From: Aphrophora alni
Taxonomy: Eukaryota > Arthropoda > Insecta > Hemiptera > Aphrophoridae
NCBI GenBank assembly: GCA_963513935.1
Contig: OY740776.1
Location: 15,703,660-15,767,659, forward strand
DNA length: 64,000 nt
Direction: 5' to 3'
The position numbers and the translations under genes were made by a program. Positions 1-10,191 of this stretch are shown here, in pieces. The notes below the pieces were generated by a model that saw only the letters and a list, made by a program, of their open reading frames with translations, was not told the origin of the DNA and made no database searches. How positions within the stretch are numbered: position 1 is the stretch's first letter; every line of letters begins with the position of its first letter.

Positions 1-1224
1 TTTGTTTTTTATCAAATTTGCCCTTGTTTAGTATCGTTGATCTTATTTTTTTATGTACTTCTCAAATTTTTGATAAAATTTCGGAAATTAAGATTCGGCT
101 AAAAAAGTTACTTAAGCTAGTGGAGAAACTAAAAGGTGACTATTTAGGAAAACAGCTGTGGATGTCGCAGAGTGCAAGTGAATGACCTGGGCCTGTCCCA
201 GGTAGTCGAAGGGTCAGGAGACAGGTTACTTCATACATACTATAACATCTATCTAGCCTGACGTAAACTAACCTTTTCACTTAACAACTCCATAACCTAT
301 CCTAACCTAACTTTTAAACTTAACAACTACATAACCTAACCTTTTCAATTATCTATCTAGCCTGACCTATACTAACCTTTTCACTTAACAACTACATAAT
401 CTATCCTAACCTAACTTTTAAACTTAACAACTACATAACCTAACCCTAATCTAACCTACCCTAACCTAACCTACCTGTTATTTTTAGTGACGATTGATTT
501 TAATTGATTTTTGAAGATCGAGTGAGAAAGTTTGTGCATTGGTTGTGCTACAATTATTTTAATTAGCTTGTATTTACGCTTACATCAATCTTTAAAACTA
601 TTTTGTCAGCTGATTATAACGCAAATATTTAATTAAAAGTATAGGGTGAACTTAATAATTTCAATTTCACAAAAAATAAAATATTTCATTAATAAACATA
701 CAATTTTTCAAATAAACACGGCTTATTTTGATATTAAATCATGATTACGGAATATTTCGCAACGCCAGCAAGTTAAACTTACACATTTTAAGAATAGTTT
801 TTAAATCGTCCTCACGCCATTGATCCTTACAAAAGGATCTACACCTATATAACGCGGCACTTTTACAGGATTAAACCCAGAATGGATCCAAACTAGAACT
901 CATAAAGGGTAAGGAACACCTGGAGGTGGCCCATTGCTGTTACAATATAATAAAAGAAACCTCAGAGCTTCATAATCGAATATTTTCTTTTACTTTTGCA
1001 GGCCTATTGGTGACACTGGGCAGAAAGGAAGCTGGATTCAAAGGTAAGCCTATTTTGTGGAACATATTCGCTCATGCACGAACATAGTGTAGATCTTATT
1101 TTATCTGTTGTAGACAAGTGTAAAGATAAGCGCCCAAGTATTGTATCATTTGAGTTATCTAAGTAATTGAATACCTTATCAGAGATACGTAGCTTGCGGA
1201 AAATTACTCGATAGGTCGCCAACA
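1..1224. other. Gene-free AT-rich stretch with CCTAA patches
   Basis: No gene is seen. The first 240 bases are plain AT-rich DNA. Positions 240-478 hold a CCTAA-rich minisatellite listed separately. The remainder to about 1224 has only short stop-interrupted frames on both strands and no recognisable domain. Confidence 0.6.
240..478. repeat. CCTAA-rich minisatellite, about 105-bp unit
   Basis: Two imperfect copies of a unit built from ATCTATCTAGCCTGAC, CTTAACAACTACATAACC and runs of CCTAACCTAA begin near 246 and 350 and decay into CCTAA runs by 478. The CCTAA/TTAGG core matches the usual insect telomere repeat, but here it is embedded in longer interstitial units. Confidence 0.7.
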
Positions 1225-1560
1225 TGGTACTTAACCAGAGCTATCATACAATGTAATGCGCAGATGAGATAAAATATTGGAAAATGGCGGCAACACTTCT
1301 AAATGTAGATAACATTGTAATGCTTAAAAGTTGTGATGTTAAATTGTATTGATAGATCAAGAGCATCCAGTGAAGTAGTTCTCAGGTTTTCTAAACATTC
1401 TTTGATTTCTAATAAGCCAACGGATCTCGTAGATGTCTATATAATTATTAAACTATCTCCACTCGCTTCGCTCGTGTCAGTGTTCGCTGGATGACGTAAC
1501 TACAAAAATAACATTTTCCTCTGAAGTCAGGGTTTAAAATTACATTTTATTTTGTTTCAA
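1225..1560. repeat. Dispersed repeat DR1, copy near the left edge
   Basis: This is a decayed copy of a family that recurs throughout the window (near 6.7, 9.1-9.7, 13.1-13.6, 17.4, 20.1, 22.2, 29.4, 31.2, 35.2, 36.5, 51.8-54.7, 55.3, 61.2 and 62.6 kb, in both orientations). Family landmarks are ATCATACAATGTAATAC, AATGTTAAATTGTATTGGTA, ACACAGGTTTTCTGAACC and CACTCGCTTCGCTCGTGTCA. I see no coding capacity or terminal repeats; the mechanism of spread is unknown. The CGCTTCGCTCG block is the best-conserved part. Confidence 0.6.
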
Positions 1561-1635
1561 GCCTATGGATTTTTTATTTTAAATATATTAAAATACCTAA
1601 CTGGTCTGTGTAAATCGATCCTTACTGGAATGTTA

Positions 1636-1681
1636 TTTACCTACGTCCGTTTCGTCTGCAAAGAGACATCATCAGGAAACT
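1636..1681 (-). ncRNA. Hammerhead ribozyme motif (intact core)
   Basis: On the minus strand the core CTGATGA (1675-1669) is followed by a stem II with GUCU/AGAC pairing around a CUUUGC loop, then GAAAC (1653-1649), a very short stem III and a GUA cleavage triplet at 1644-1642. All core nucleotides match the hammerhead consensus. Stem I is only partly paired. Short stem III and this layout are typical of hammerheads in Penelope-like retroelements. No coding remnant is visible nearby, so the host element is unidentified. Confidence 0.65.
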
Positions 1682-1682
1682 T

Positions 1683-2867
1683 ATCACTATTATAAAACTA
1701 CACACAATAAATAGACAAACATTTAAAATACAATTTAAAATGTATTCATTTTAGTTATAATCAATGTAAGGTGTGATAAAAGATAAATTTGATCAAATGT
1801 ATCGCAACTTCCAATGGATACAAACCCTTAGTTGATGAATGCATCCATAAACAAAGGAAAAAGAAAGAGAAAATAACTCTAATTAGAAAAACAACTTGCA
1901 CCATCAGTGTCCATCTAATCCAAAAAATATACGGGGTGAGTCAGACCACCCGTGCAGTACTTATAGCTGTCTTACAAACTTACTTTAACACTTTTTCATT
2001 CTCATTTCCCCCTAATTTGGCTCCACTGAATCCAATGAAATTAATTTCAATTTTGAAAAATGCCCCAAAAGGGCCCTTTTGGGGGGTAGGGGTGCTTTTT
2101 GAGGAATTTTGAAATGTAAACATGGGTTGTGTGATACATCATTTTAAAGGTCTAATTACCTTGAACATTTTGGCGCAATCAAAAGTTAATTATCTTTAAC
2201 CGTATGTACAGGGTGTACCAAAACGTATTGAAATTGGACTTTAAAATAAAATACCTTGTTATCCTAACTACAATACGGAACAACACCAGATTTTTGTCCA
2301 AGCTTATTATTGAGCTAATCTTTAAGAAAACGTGTGGTACGGGCTTTTTTCACTGGATTTTGAATATTTAAAAAATGCTCAAAATTGAAGAATTTAAAAA
2401 AGCCTAATACTCAAAATTCTTAAATAGCAACTTATAGCAAATGTTATATCAAGTAAAAGGTCTTTTAAAAACAAACATTTTTTGTATTTTATTTTTTTAT
2501 CTATCTCTTACTGTTAAAAAATGGCAGCCAAAAAACTTAATTATGCCAGTTTACAAAATTTAACAAATTACTTTTATTTGAACAAAAAGGTGTTTATGAT
2601 TAAATAAACAGTCTCTGTTATGTAATAAGAACAAATTTCAACTTGTTTTTATTTTTCAATATTTTAAAGATAAACATGGACAACTACTACCAAAGTATTG
2701 AGCCATGCAATAGTCAACTTGAACACGCAAAGAATAATATCTTCCACAAGCAAGGATACTTTATAGCATACCATACTAATAATAAACTCCAAAATATAAT
2801 AAATAAAAATAGGGGCCCAGAACAGCTGTAGATATTTTCAAAAAAGAAGTATAGAAACTCTGTGAGA
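1683..2867. other. Gene-free stretch with MITE-terminus-like motifs
   Basis: No gene is seen. Terminus-like motifs TACGGGGTGAGTCAGACC (about 1931) and TACAGGGTGTACCAAAACG (about 2211) resemble the ends of the fold-back MITEs elsewhere in the window. A CCCAAAAGGGCCCTTTTGGGG palindrome lies at about 2063. The open frames here look fortuitous. Confidence 0.5.
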
Positions 2868-3235
2868 AATTATAAATAAGTCCAGGGACGGCTTAATATT
2901 TTTGTAACCATTACGGATAGAGCTACAAAGCTTTGCACATTGTTAATGGACACAAAAACATATTTTAGTACATATTCAGTGGACCGCTACCTTCCCAGAG
3001 GGACTGCCCACAAGGAGTAAGTAGGAAATCTTAAATGAGAGCATAGGTCGAGTTGTACATCGAATTAAAGGCCTTTATAAGTAAAACACAATACCGCAAA
3101 CCCGACCTCAAAAGGTTCACGCTAGCTAAAATAACTTGGGTTTAAAGTTCATATTAGCTACAACGTCAAGTATGTTGAAAACAGCTTAATAGGTAGAGCT
3201 TATGAAATGAAAACTTTGCAATCAATATCTGGCTT
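2868..3235. mobile_element. Single arm of the AATAAGTCC fold-back MITE family
   Basis: This arm starts with ATAAATAAGTCCAGGGACGG and matches the left arm of the elements at 12213 and 27727 (shared GTAGAGCTACAAAGCTTTGC-like core, GGTCGAGTTGTACATCG, GACCTCAAAAGGTTCAC). No inverted partner arm is visible here, so it is a truncated third copy. Confidence 0.6.
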
Positions 3236-3269
3236 TTTGTTTTAAATAAAAGGTGGTTTACTAAAAAAT

Positions 3270-4250
3270 AAAAGAGTTTTATTAATTAAAGTGGAATGCA
3301 CCAAATACCTACAGTCTTTAGCATAAATAGTTTAAATATACATATTCGTAATCAGAATAATTGAGAGTTTTTTTATACCTTACACGTAATATTTCAAAAC
3401 CTAATTTTTTTCAACTCGATAGTTTTTGCCCTTAACTACCCCAAAATAATTTTTGTTACCGCTATATTTTGCCTATATGCGGGACAACATAAGGAATATA
3501 AATGTAAAGTTCGAAATATATATCCTCTATCACCTTTTTTGTGTTCTTTATTGACAAACACGCGAGTGATATAAGCGTCCATGGTTTTACAAACGAACAC
3601 TAAAAAGAGAAATCTATGGAAATGCAATATCTATTAAATGTGTATTGAATTGTTTGTTTCACATCTTATAAAAACTGATTTTAAACTTATATGCTACGCA
3701 TTTTGTGGTTAAATTAAGTTGTATTCGTCATAAAAAAAACTATAATATACGATTTCGCACTGCAATTTAATTGCAATTCAAATATTCCTGTTTCAGATTA
3801 TTAGGTCACCCCGTGTTAAAGTTAGAAGGGGGGGGTGATATCTGACTATTTAAATTTAGCTCCACCATATTAATATTTTCGTCAAATAAACATACATATT
3901 CGTAATCAGAATAACTTCTATTTTATTTGAAAACCCCCTCATGTAAAAACAAAAAAATTTGAAGTTGATGGTTTTACCCATAACCACTCAAAGGTTATTT
4001 TTCTGTTTCTGTTAGTATTTTCCCTATATGTGGGACAATACAAAGAATATAAATGTAAAGTTTTAAAAATATAGGATTTATCGTCTTGTCTGTGTAGACT
4101 GGTTGCGACTTACAGACACGTGCGTGAAATTATAAACGTTTGTTTTCACGTACGGACCCTAAAAATGTGACGAAGATATTTTGACCCATCACGTAACTTT
4201 CTCTATACTGCATATAGGTTAGGTTAGGTTAGGTTATGTTAGGTTAGAAC
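3270..4250. repeat. Dispersed repeat DR2, with short TTAGG run
   Basis: This segment recurs near 21.1-21.4, 56.0-57.1, 57.4-58.5 and 58.9-59.1 kb. Landmarks are GCAACCAGTCTACACAGACA, ATATTCTTTGTATTGTCCCA, ATTCGTAATCAGAATAA and a tract resembling CCCCCTCTAACTT. It ends at a short GGTTAGGTTAGG run (about 4216-4246), as another copy does next to the large TTAGG array at 57165. No coding sequence is recognised. Confidence 0.6.
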
Positions 4251-4880
4251 GTAAGATTTGTATTGCAACTTTTCCCTAGTGACCTTAACTGTCAACACGC
4301 CGAAATGAAGCCTGCAAACGATACTGTAAACAGTGACTTCTGCATTTAATGTCTTTCTCCGAATAGAAGCAAACATTTCAAAGAATATCTTGAAGCTTTT
4401 CAAGCGTAACTGGGTCTGTGTTTGTGAATCAACTGGTCCATCCGTCCACAAACAAAACTCTCACGCCGAGGAATAGCACCAGTGTTGCCACAATAACGCC
4501 GCAGGGGTGCCAACGTATTGTGGCGATTGTTTAAGTTATTGCTGGACGTGATATCGTTTATCAAGTACCATTGACAGGTTACGGTCGTATTGGAGTTGTG
4601 TTAACAACGTTGACAATTCAATACATTTCCACTGGTATTCACCTCAGAACTGATCGTCGATTGGACTTGACTGCAATGTGGTCTGTATGGTGGTGAGTCA
4701 GGATCTATTTGTGTCCTTGACCATGGAAGAACTGTGATGGACATTAAATAGAAATTGTGTTTTTTCGTGTGGCGTTAAAATATATAGTATTTACACTGAT
4801 GACCGACGGTACTTGATAGAATTCCATTTTAACAAATAAAACACAATTTTTCTTTTGTAAATTCTATAATTTATTTGGTC

Positions 4881-4926
4881 TAGCCGACCATGGTTTCGCC
4901 AGTTACGGCATTGACGAGGCTCTTAC
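4881..4926 (-). ncRNA. Degenerate hammerhead-like motif
   Basis: The minus strand shows GCC/GGC stem II pairing, GAAAC, a palindromic ACCATGGT stem III, a GUC triplet and AGCC/GGCU stem I pairing. However, the segment that should read CUGAUGA reads roughly UCGUCAA. It looks like a relative of the PLE-type hammerheads that has lost catalytic bases. Confidence 0.35.
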
Positions 4927-5059
4927 AAGACTGAAGGATGTATCAAGGATTTAAATTTTGTGAACCTACTTTGCATATTTGAAGTTTTTGTTCAATTTCT
5001 CTATAACTCAAAATTCATAAGCAACCAACATTAGAATAAACTTGAAATGGCAATATATA

Positions 5060-6126
5060 CAGGATGATTGTTAAGTATGTAAACTTAAAAAAAAATAGCC
5101 TTTACTATTTTATGTTTAAAATTTTTGTCCACCATCTTAGATACGTCATATTGACTCAAACATTATATTTTAAATGGGAAGATGTACATGTGATATTTCA
5201 TTTCGCAAAATTTGACAAGAAAAACGTTGGTGAAAGCCGTTTTCTGATAAATGTTTTCGTTTTTAAGTTATAAACATTCAAAGTTGCAATGACGGAAAAA
5301 TCGCGTTAGTAATAAAACGGGGGTAAATTGCAGTTTCGAAACCTTTTCTATTGTGTTTTTTCCTACATAATACATCCAATAACGAACCAGAAAACAATTT
5401 TGAACAACCACAACTTAATTTTACAGGCGAAATGAGTAGTTAATAAGCTGCATTGTTGTAACGTAATGCAAACAGCTGATTTAAACTGGGTCTACTTTCA
5501 TAGGATATTACTTGAGGTTAGCACATTGACAATCTGTAGAGGGGAAGCACTTTGTATTGTAGAATAGTATGCTTTCAAAATTTATTGTATTAGTAATATA
5601 TGATCGAAAACATTTATTTAAATTTTAAAATTAAATTTGTAATATTTAAAGTGAATAATAACAGTTGAGATTTAATTTCTAGTTGTGTTTATAATTATTG
5701 GTTATTGTTTATTATTATCATCATTATACTGTTTAAAGTTTGTTATTGGATGTATTCTACAGGAAAAAATATAATACAAAAGTTTCGACCACGCATTTTA
5801 CCCAGTTTTATTGCTAACACGATTTTTCCGTCAATGCAACTTTGAATGTTTATAACTCATAAATTACGCTATTTATCGAAAAACTGTTTTCACCTTCGTT
5901 TTTCTTGTCAAATTTTACATAAAAAACATGTAACACATGTCCACTTTCCTATTTAAAAAAATAAAGTTTGATTCAATATGGCGGATCTAAGATGGCGGAC
6001 AAACTTTTCAAACATACGAAAAAGTATAATTAATTTATAAACTATATAGATCCGCATTTGTTTCTGTCTCCGAATACCTCTCAGTTATACATTATAAAGC
6101 AATTTCCATACTTTAAAATCACCCTG
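5060..6126. mobile_element. Fold-back MITE, TA-flanked (about 1.07 kb)
   Basis: The element starts CAGGATGATT after TA and ends AATCACCCTG before TA. The left arm (5060-5330) and right arm (5800-6126) are diverged inverted repeats: both carry TTCTTGTCAAATTT-, GGAAGATG/ACATGTCCAC- and AACGAAGGTGAAAACAG-type blocks in mirror order, around a central unpaired region. TA flanks and CAGGG-like ends suggest a non-autonomous Tc1/mariner-type element, but no transposase partner is present. A right-arm fragment of the same family lies at 26745-26975. Confidence 0.75.
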
Positions 6127-6689
6127 TATAATCAGCTTCAACTATTTTGTTCTTCATATCCCTACCTTGGCATATTTGGAAGGTTTTCTATTGTTCTGAT
6201 TAAGACGTTTTAAAATACATTTTGATCTCATATTCTCGCCTTATAATTAATTGTGAATTTATTGCTTCCAATATTTGAACGGGTGTCATTTTAGATAGAA
6301 GCAAGAATTTTAGATAGAATTTTTACCTTTAATTTTCGCAGCTGTATTTTACTAAATAAACCCTTTAACATGAGCGGTCATTCGATGGTGGTTTCATTTT
6401 AATATTATTAAGTTGCCCCCAAAATCCCCATTTTGGGGGAGAGATAAAAATGTCTCATTTCCCAGAAAGTAGTTTTTTATTACCAGAAGGCACATGTAAA
6501 ATATCTTTTTTCTATCTTTTATAGTTTTCAAGTTATTGAACCGGTCCGGGACTTTTGGGACACTCTGTATAAATATCTACAATGCCCGTTAGTATCTAGC
6601 CGAAGTCAAGAAAGTAGTACACAAATTATGAGGTTCGGAAAACTCTGTGTAACAACTGTTTTAAACAAACTTACCCTATTGGATAAGAC
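6127..6689. other. Gene-free flank before duplication unit A
   Basis: No gene is seen. A decayed terminus resembling the TA-CAGGG MITE ends (GGGACACTCTGTATAAA, about 6559) and a CCCCCAAAATCCCCATTTTGGGGGA palindromic tract (about 6414) are present. Confidence 0.5.
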
Positions 6690-6869
6690 TCCTTGATCTA
6701 CCAATACATTTAACATTTTCTAGGAAGACAAAGAAGCCAATTTTTGGACATTTCGGTTTTTGCTTCTATTACATTGTGTGATGGAGCTGGGTAAGTATCA
6801 TGATGGCGTTTATCAACTTCTGTGTTTTTGTCTACGTGCTCTATTTTATTTTAAAAAAGTATGAAAAAC

Positions 6870-9414
6870 TCGAGACGACGATTATTGTCTGTCGAAAATT
6901 TTTGTTCGATTTTTTGACATTATGAAACGTAGAAATAAGTCAAAAAAGTAATTAGCAAATTTAACCTATCTAATTTCTTAACTTAATTAATCAATTAAAA
7001 AATTGCGCTCCATTAAAAAAGTTTATTTTTAAACGTACATTTTACTGTGTGACACAGTTAATATAATTTGCAATATGATTGTTCAACTTTTTTATAAAGA
7101 CAAACTCCCAAAGTTTTCACTACTAAAACATCCCTGGCTACCCCAACAATGCCCATAACAGACAGATGCCTTGATCCTTAGCTACAGTGGACATCTTGTT
7201 TCTTGACTTTCCGCATCAATTGCTACGATGAAAGAAGTTGGCCTTTTATTTAGGAGAGAGCTTTTTGTTGTAAATTCAGGCTTCAGGTTACAAGTTGGTT
7301 TTCGGTGTAGTTAGAGATTATTGTTTCCGTGTCGAGTTTATTTTGAAGGGATTAGGGGGGGGGGGGTTAAAGAAAAGTGAATAAAATGTGCACAAACTTC
7401 CTCTTAACAAATGAACCAAAACTAATCATAACCAAATATTTCAAATCCGTGAAAGTTGTCTTAAATAGTATACAGGGCGTCTCGTAAATAAGCTGCCGAA
7501 CTGTAAGAAACGATTCTGTTTAAGAATTTGTTTCCCGAAAACACTGTTTTCCAGATATCTGTCATTTTTTTTTTTTTTTTTTTTGTAAAAAAAAAACATT
7601 ATAACGTTGGTAACAGAAACGATATTGAGTTCACATTTGTTAAAAGCATTTAGTATATTACGTTTTTTACGTGTACTAAAAATAAAGATTATATTTTGTA
7701 TATTTTCAAAATGGCGTAAGTTTAAAATATTTAATATTGAATATCTCTCGAAAACCATCAACTTTACAAAAATTCATTAGATACAAAAATCCTTTTTTAA
7801 TGACAAGCAAAATGGTTTTTGCACTTTTTCCGTAGGTCAAAGGATAAGCATGTGGTAATTCCACGGGTATTTGGGGATCACCGTATCTAGATCACGGCAA
7901 ATGATATGCTATGCGCGCGCACCGTAGTCAAGACATCACAGTCGTTCACAGTGAGCCGAAGTCAGCAGACGTAAGTTGCGCGTTATTACAATTTAACATC
8001 TCATTAATAAACCTAAATGGTTACTTAAACCCTTAATTGCGGGGTCTGATCGACCCCCGGGTGTTACGTAGTCATTAGTAGTTCATCCGACTAAACTTGA
8101 GAACGAATTATTATGACCTAAAGGGTTAACGTAATTCTCCCATCACGCCGGTCCCTAACCGTAAGTTCTAATGGATAAGTTAAGTAATTATAATATTTAA
8201 TTAGTTAGTTTAATTATACATTATACCTCATCATAAGCTGGCTGTGAACATAGTGATTAGTTGGGTTTGAGACTAAGCGTTAATTAACGATCAAATATAT
8301 TTACTGGGTAAGTCCTAACACGTTTTTCCAAACACTCCTTCCTGAACCTTAAGCGGTTCGAACGTCTGGTCATATCGAATAACGAGGGCTGACGTTCGCC
8401 TCAATCGGTAGCCGAGATGTTCGCCGCAGCAAGTTTTAAGGGGACAGGTAAAAGTTAAATATAATTCAATTAGAAAAGTACATAACAATGATAGACTTTC
8501 AAGGAGGTCCACTTAAGTGAGTAACACTTATTTTTGATCTAACGAAGGTTGGATACGAAATACAAAACTTTGAAGTCAAATTTGATAGTCTTTTAAAAGA
8601 CTATCAACACCAATCCTCTCTAAGTTGGTCCCTTAACTCGGGTTTTCCACTCGATACAATTCTCTTCCCTTAACAAGGGTACATAAGATACAAATGAATG
8701 GAACCCTGATTTGTTTTGAAACTGATTTTATAGTGTTGTAATTTGCGAATAACATTTTGTCGCATTGTAACAGGTACTATACTTTTGGAACACTCTGTGT
8801 AATCTTCTTACATCTCAAATATCAATTTCGTCTAAAATACTAACATGTTCCTGAACACTTTACATCGTAGACAAATATAACACTTCTCCAGCGTGGAACA
8901 AAGTCCTTAAGGCAAGTCTGTACGAGAAACTAAAGGAAACATCTTAAATTGGATCAAGCCACTCTCATGTTTTATCAAATCACCTTGGAAGTCGAAAAAA
9001 TATGAGAAAAATAAAAAGGACAAGTGTTTGCTAAAACCAGGCGACTTAAGGCCCCTAGGTATATAGGGACAGTTATTTAAATAAAATCGAAGTTTTTTAA
9101 TCATAGTATTTACCCATAGAGCTTGTATTAATCATAGTAATACAAGCAGATCCTCTAAATGTATTACCCAAAGTTCTTCAGCTAAAAAAGTGAAATTGTG
9201 GTAGAACTTATCCATGTAGGGTAAGTTTGTTTAAACAGTTATTACAAGTTTTCTTGATTTCGGTATTGTGTACATCTCTACATTTTTGACGTCTGGTAGA
9301 CCCTAAAAGACCCTCGTAAATGAAAACCGCCTCGAATTTGTACCTATGTGGAGGAATCTGTTCTCGCTACTGTCGTGTCAGTAATTCGGCTGACAGATCT
9401 CGTAATTATAGGAA
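6870..9414. other. Unit-A-specific sequence, no gene; possible interrupted MITE
   Basis: No gene is seen. A MITE-like left terminus (TACAGGGCGTCTCG at 7471) and a right terminus (GGAACACTCTG at 8787-8797) may belong to one element. Its left arm resembles that of the MITE at 18827, and it seems interrupted from about 7850 by a GC-richer insert (to about 8650) that I cannot identify. A 7-bp G run with poly-pyrimidine tracts and a T homopolymer (about 7566-7584) also occur. Confidence 0.4.
7850..8650. other. GC-richer unidentified insert
   Basis: Base composition shifts visibly (CGCGCGCACC near 7914, TCTGATCGACCCCCGG near 8047, GCCGAGATGTTCGCCGCAGC near 8413). It contains a perfect palindrome GATAGTCTTTTAAAAGACTATC (22 bp, 8585-8606). 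The left part could be LTR-like (TGTGGTAATT at about 7851, AATAAACC at about 8008, CCTAACA at about 8316), but I find no matching target duplication or coding domain. Confidence 0.3.
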
Positions 9415-9760
9415 ATCAAAATTTATTGAGAAAGTCGGGATTTGAAATTACATTTTTGACAGTAACTTCGCTATTTGTCATCGTAGAGATGTGTAGTTGA
9501 TACCATTACATGAAGAATTAAAATATGCACGTATTTATCTAATTTATTCTGTTATAAGTTGAATATAACAAGATGTATGAACAAAATATTATTCAAAATG
9601 GCTGCTATTTTGACGTTTTCAATTCGATTCTTCTATACAATTATCAAACTGGGTATCAAACACAAGCCCAGTGGATTAGGGTGTCCGGTGACCTACCCCC
9701 AAGCCATCGTAACAAAACTCACCTTCCACTTTGAACACTGATTAATAGGAAAAAAAACAA
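9105..9760. repeat. DR1 copies downstream of GGH-A
   Basis: Segments match the DR1 family: GGTAAGTTTGTTTAAACAGT (9220), CTCGCTACTGTCGTGTCAG (9363) and TTGAAATTACATTTTTGACA (9441). The last part (9415-9760) is duplicated at 23040-23330 in unit B and again, diverged, at 22330-22500. The segment GTGTCCGGTGACCTACCCCC (9680) is identical in both units. Confidence 0.6.
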
Positions 9761-9795
9761 CAACATATAAATTTATGCTACATAAAATTTTCTAA

Positions 9796-9801
9796 TTTAT
9801 T
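9796..9801 (-). promoter_or_regulatory. AATAAA poly(A) signal of GGH-A
   Basis: AATAAA on the minus strand starts 17 bases after the TAA stop of GGH-A. GGH-C has AATAAA at the same distance, whereas GGH-B lacks it. Confidence 0.65.
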
Positions 9802-9818
9802 TTCTAATTACATTTTCA

Positions 9819-10191
9819 TTAATCAAAATAGTAAACTTGTTCGTAATAACCTTTTTCTTTACCCAGATAAAAAGAATTATAGTTATAAATCAACGCACTT
9901 TTTTCTTCTTTGTCTGATTTAAATCTGTGATTATTTAACCGTGCTTTACTCACAATCCAATCAAAAAAATACCGCGCACTGTAAATAGCTTTACGGGAAT
10001 GTGGATTCTTCTGGGTAGGGCTCCACTCGTAAGCGTTTTTCTCAGGGTGGAACTGCAATCCTACGAAAGGGTAGCGAACGGACTCGGAACTGGAGATGAA
10101 TTCTATCCCTCCTTGATCCTTATCCGTTGACAAAACAAGCCATTCTTTATCCAACCTATGCTTTTTGAAGTTGTCAATAGTGACACATTTC
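9819..10191 (-). CDS. GGH: GGH-A coding exon 4
   Basis: The acceptor is TTTCAG just upstream (10192-10197); the first base completes the split Arg183 codon. It encodes residues 184-306, including STDKDQGGIEF, catalytic His231 in QFHPEKNAYEW and the C-terminal VYYFD, then TAA at 9821-9819. Confidence 0.95.

Noticed and set aside
5775..5800. GTTTCG word as a minus-strand hammerhead GAAAC
   Set aside because: The rest of the core is missing; the word lies in a fold-back MITE arm.
8340..8420. GGTTCGAAC box as part of a tRNA gene or tRNA-derived SINE
   Set aside because: No acceptor or anticodon stem can be formed around it, and no A-box lies at the right distance.
8315..8512. 65-codon minus-strand frame in the GC-richer insert
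   Set aside because: No recognisable motif, no supporting splice context, and no counterpart in unit B.
7473..8797. Single fold-back MITE spanning both CAGGG-like ends
   Set aside because: The two ends match each other poorly and a large unidentified insert intervenes; kept only as a possibility in the region note.
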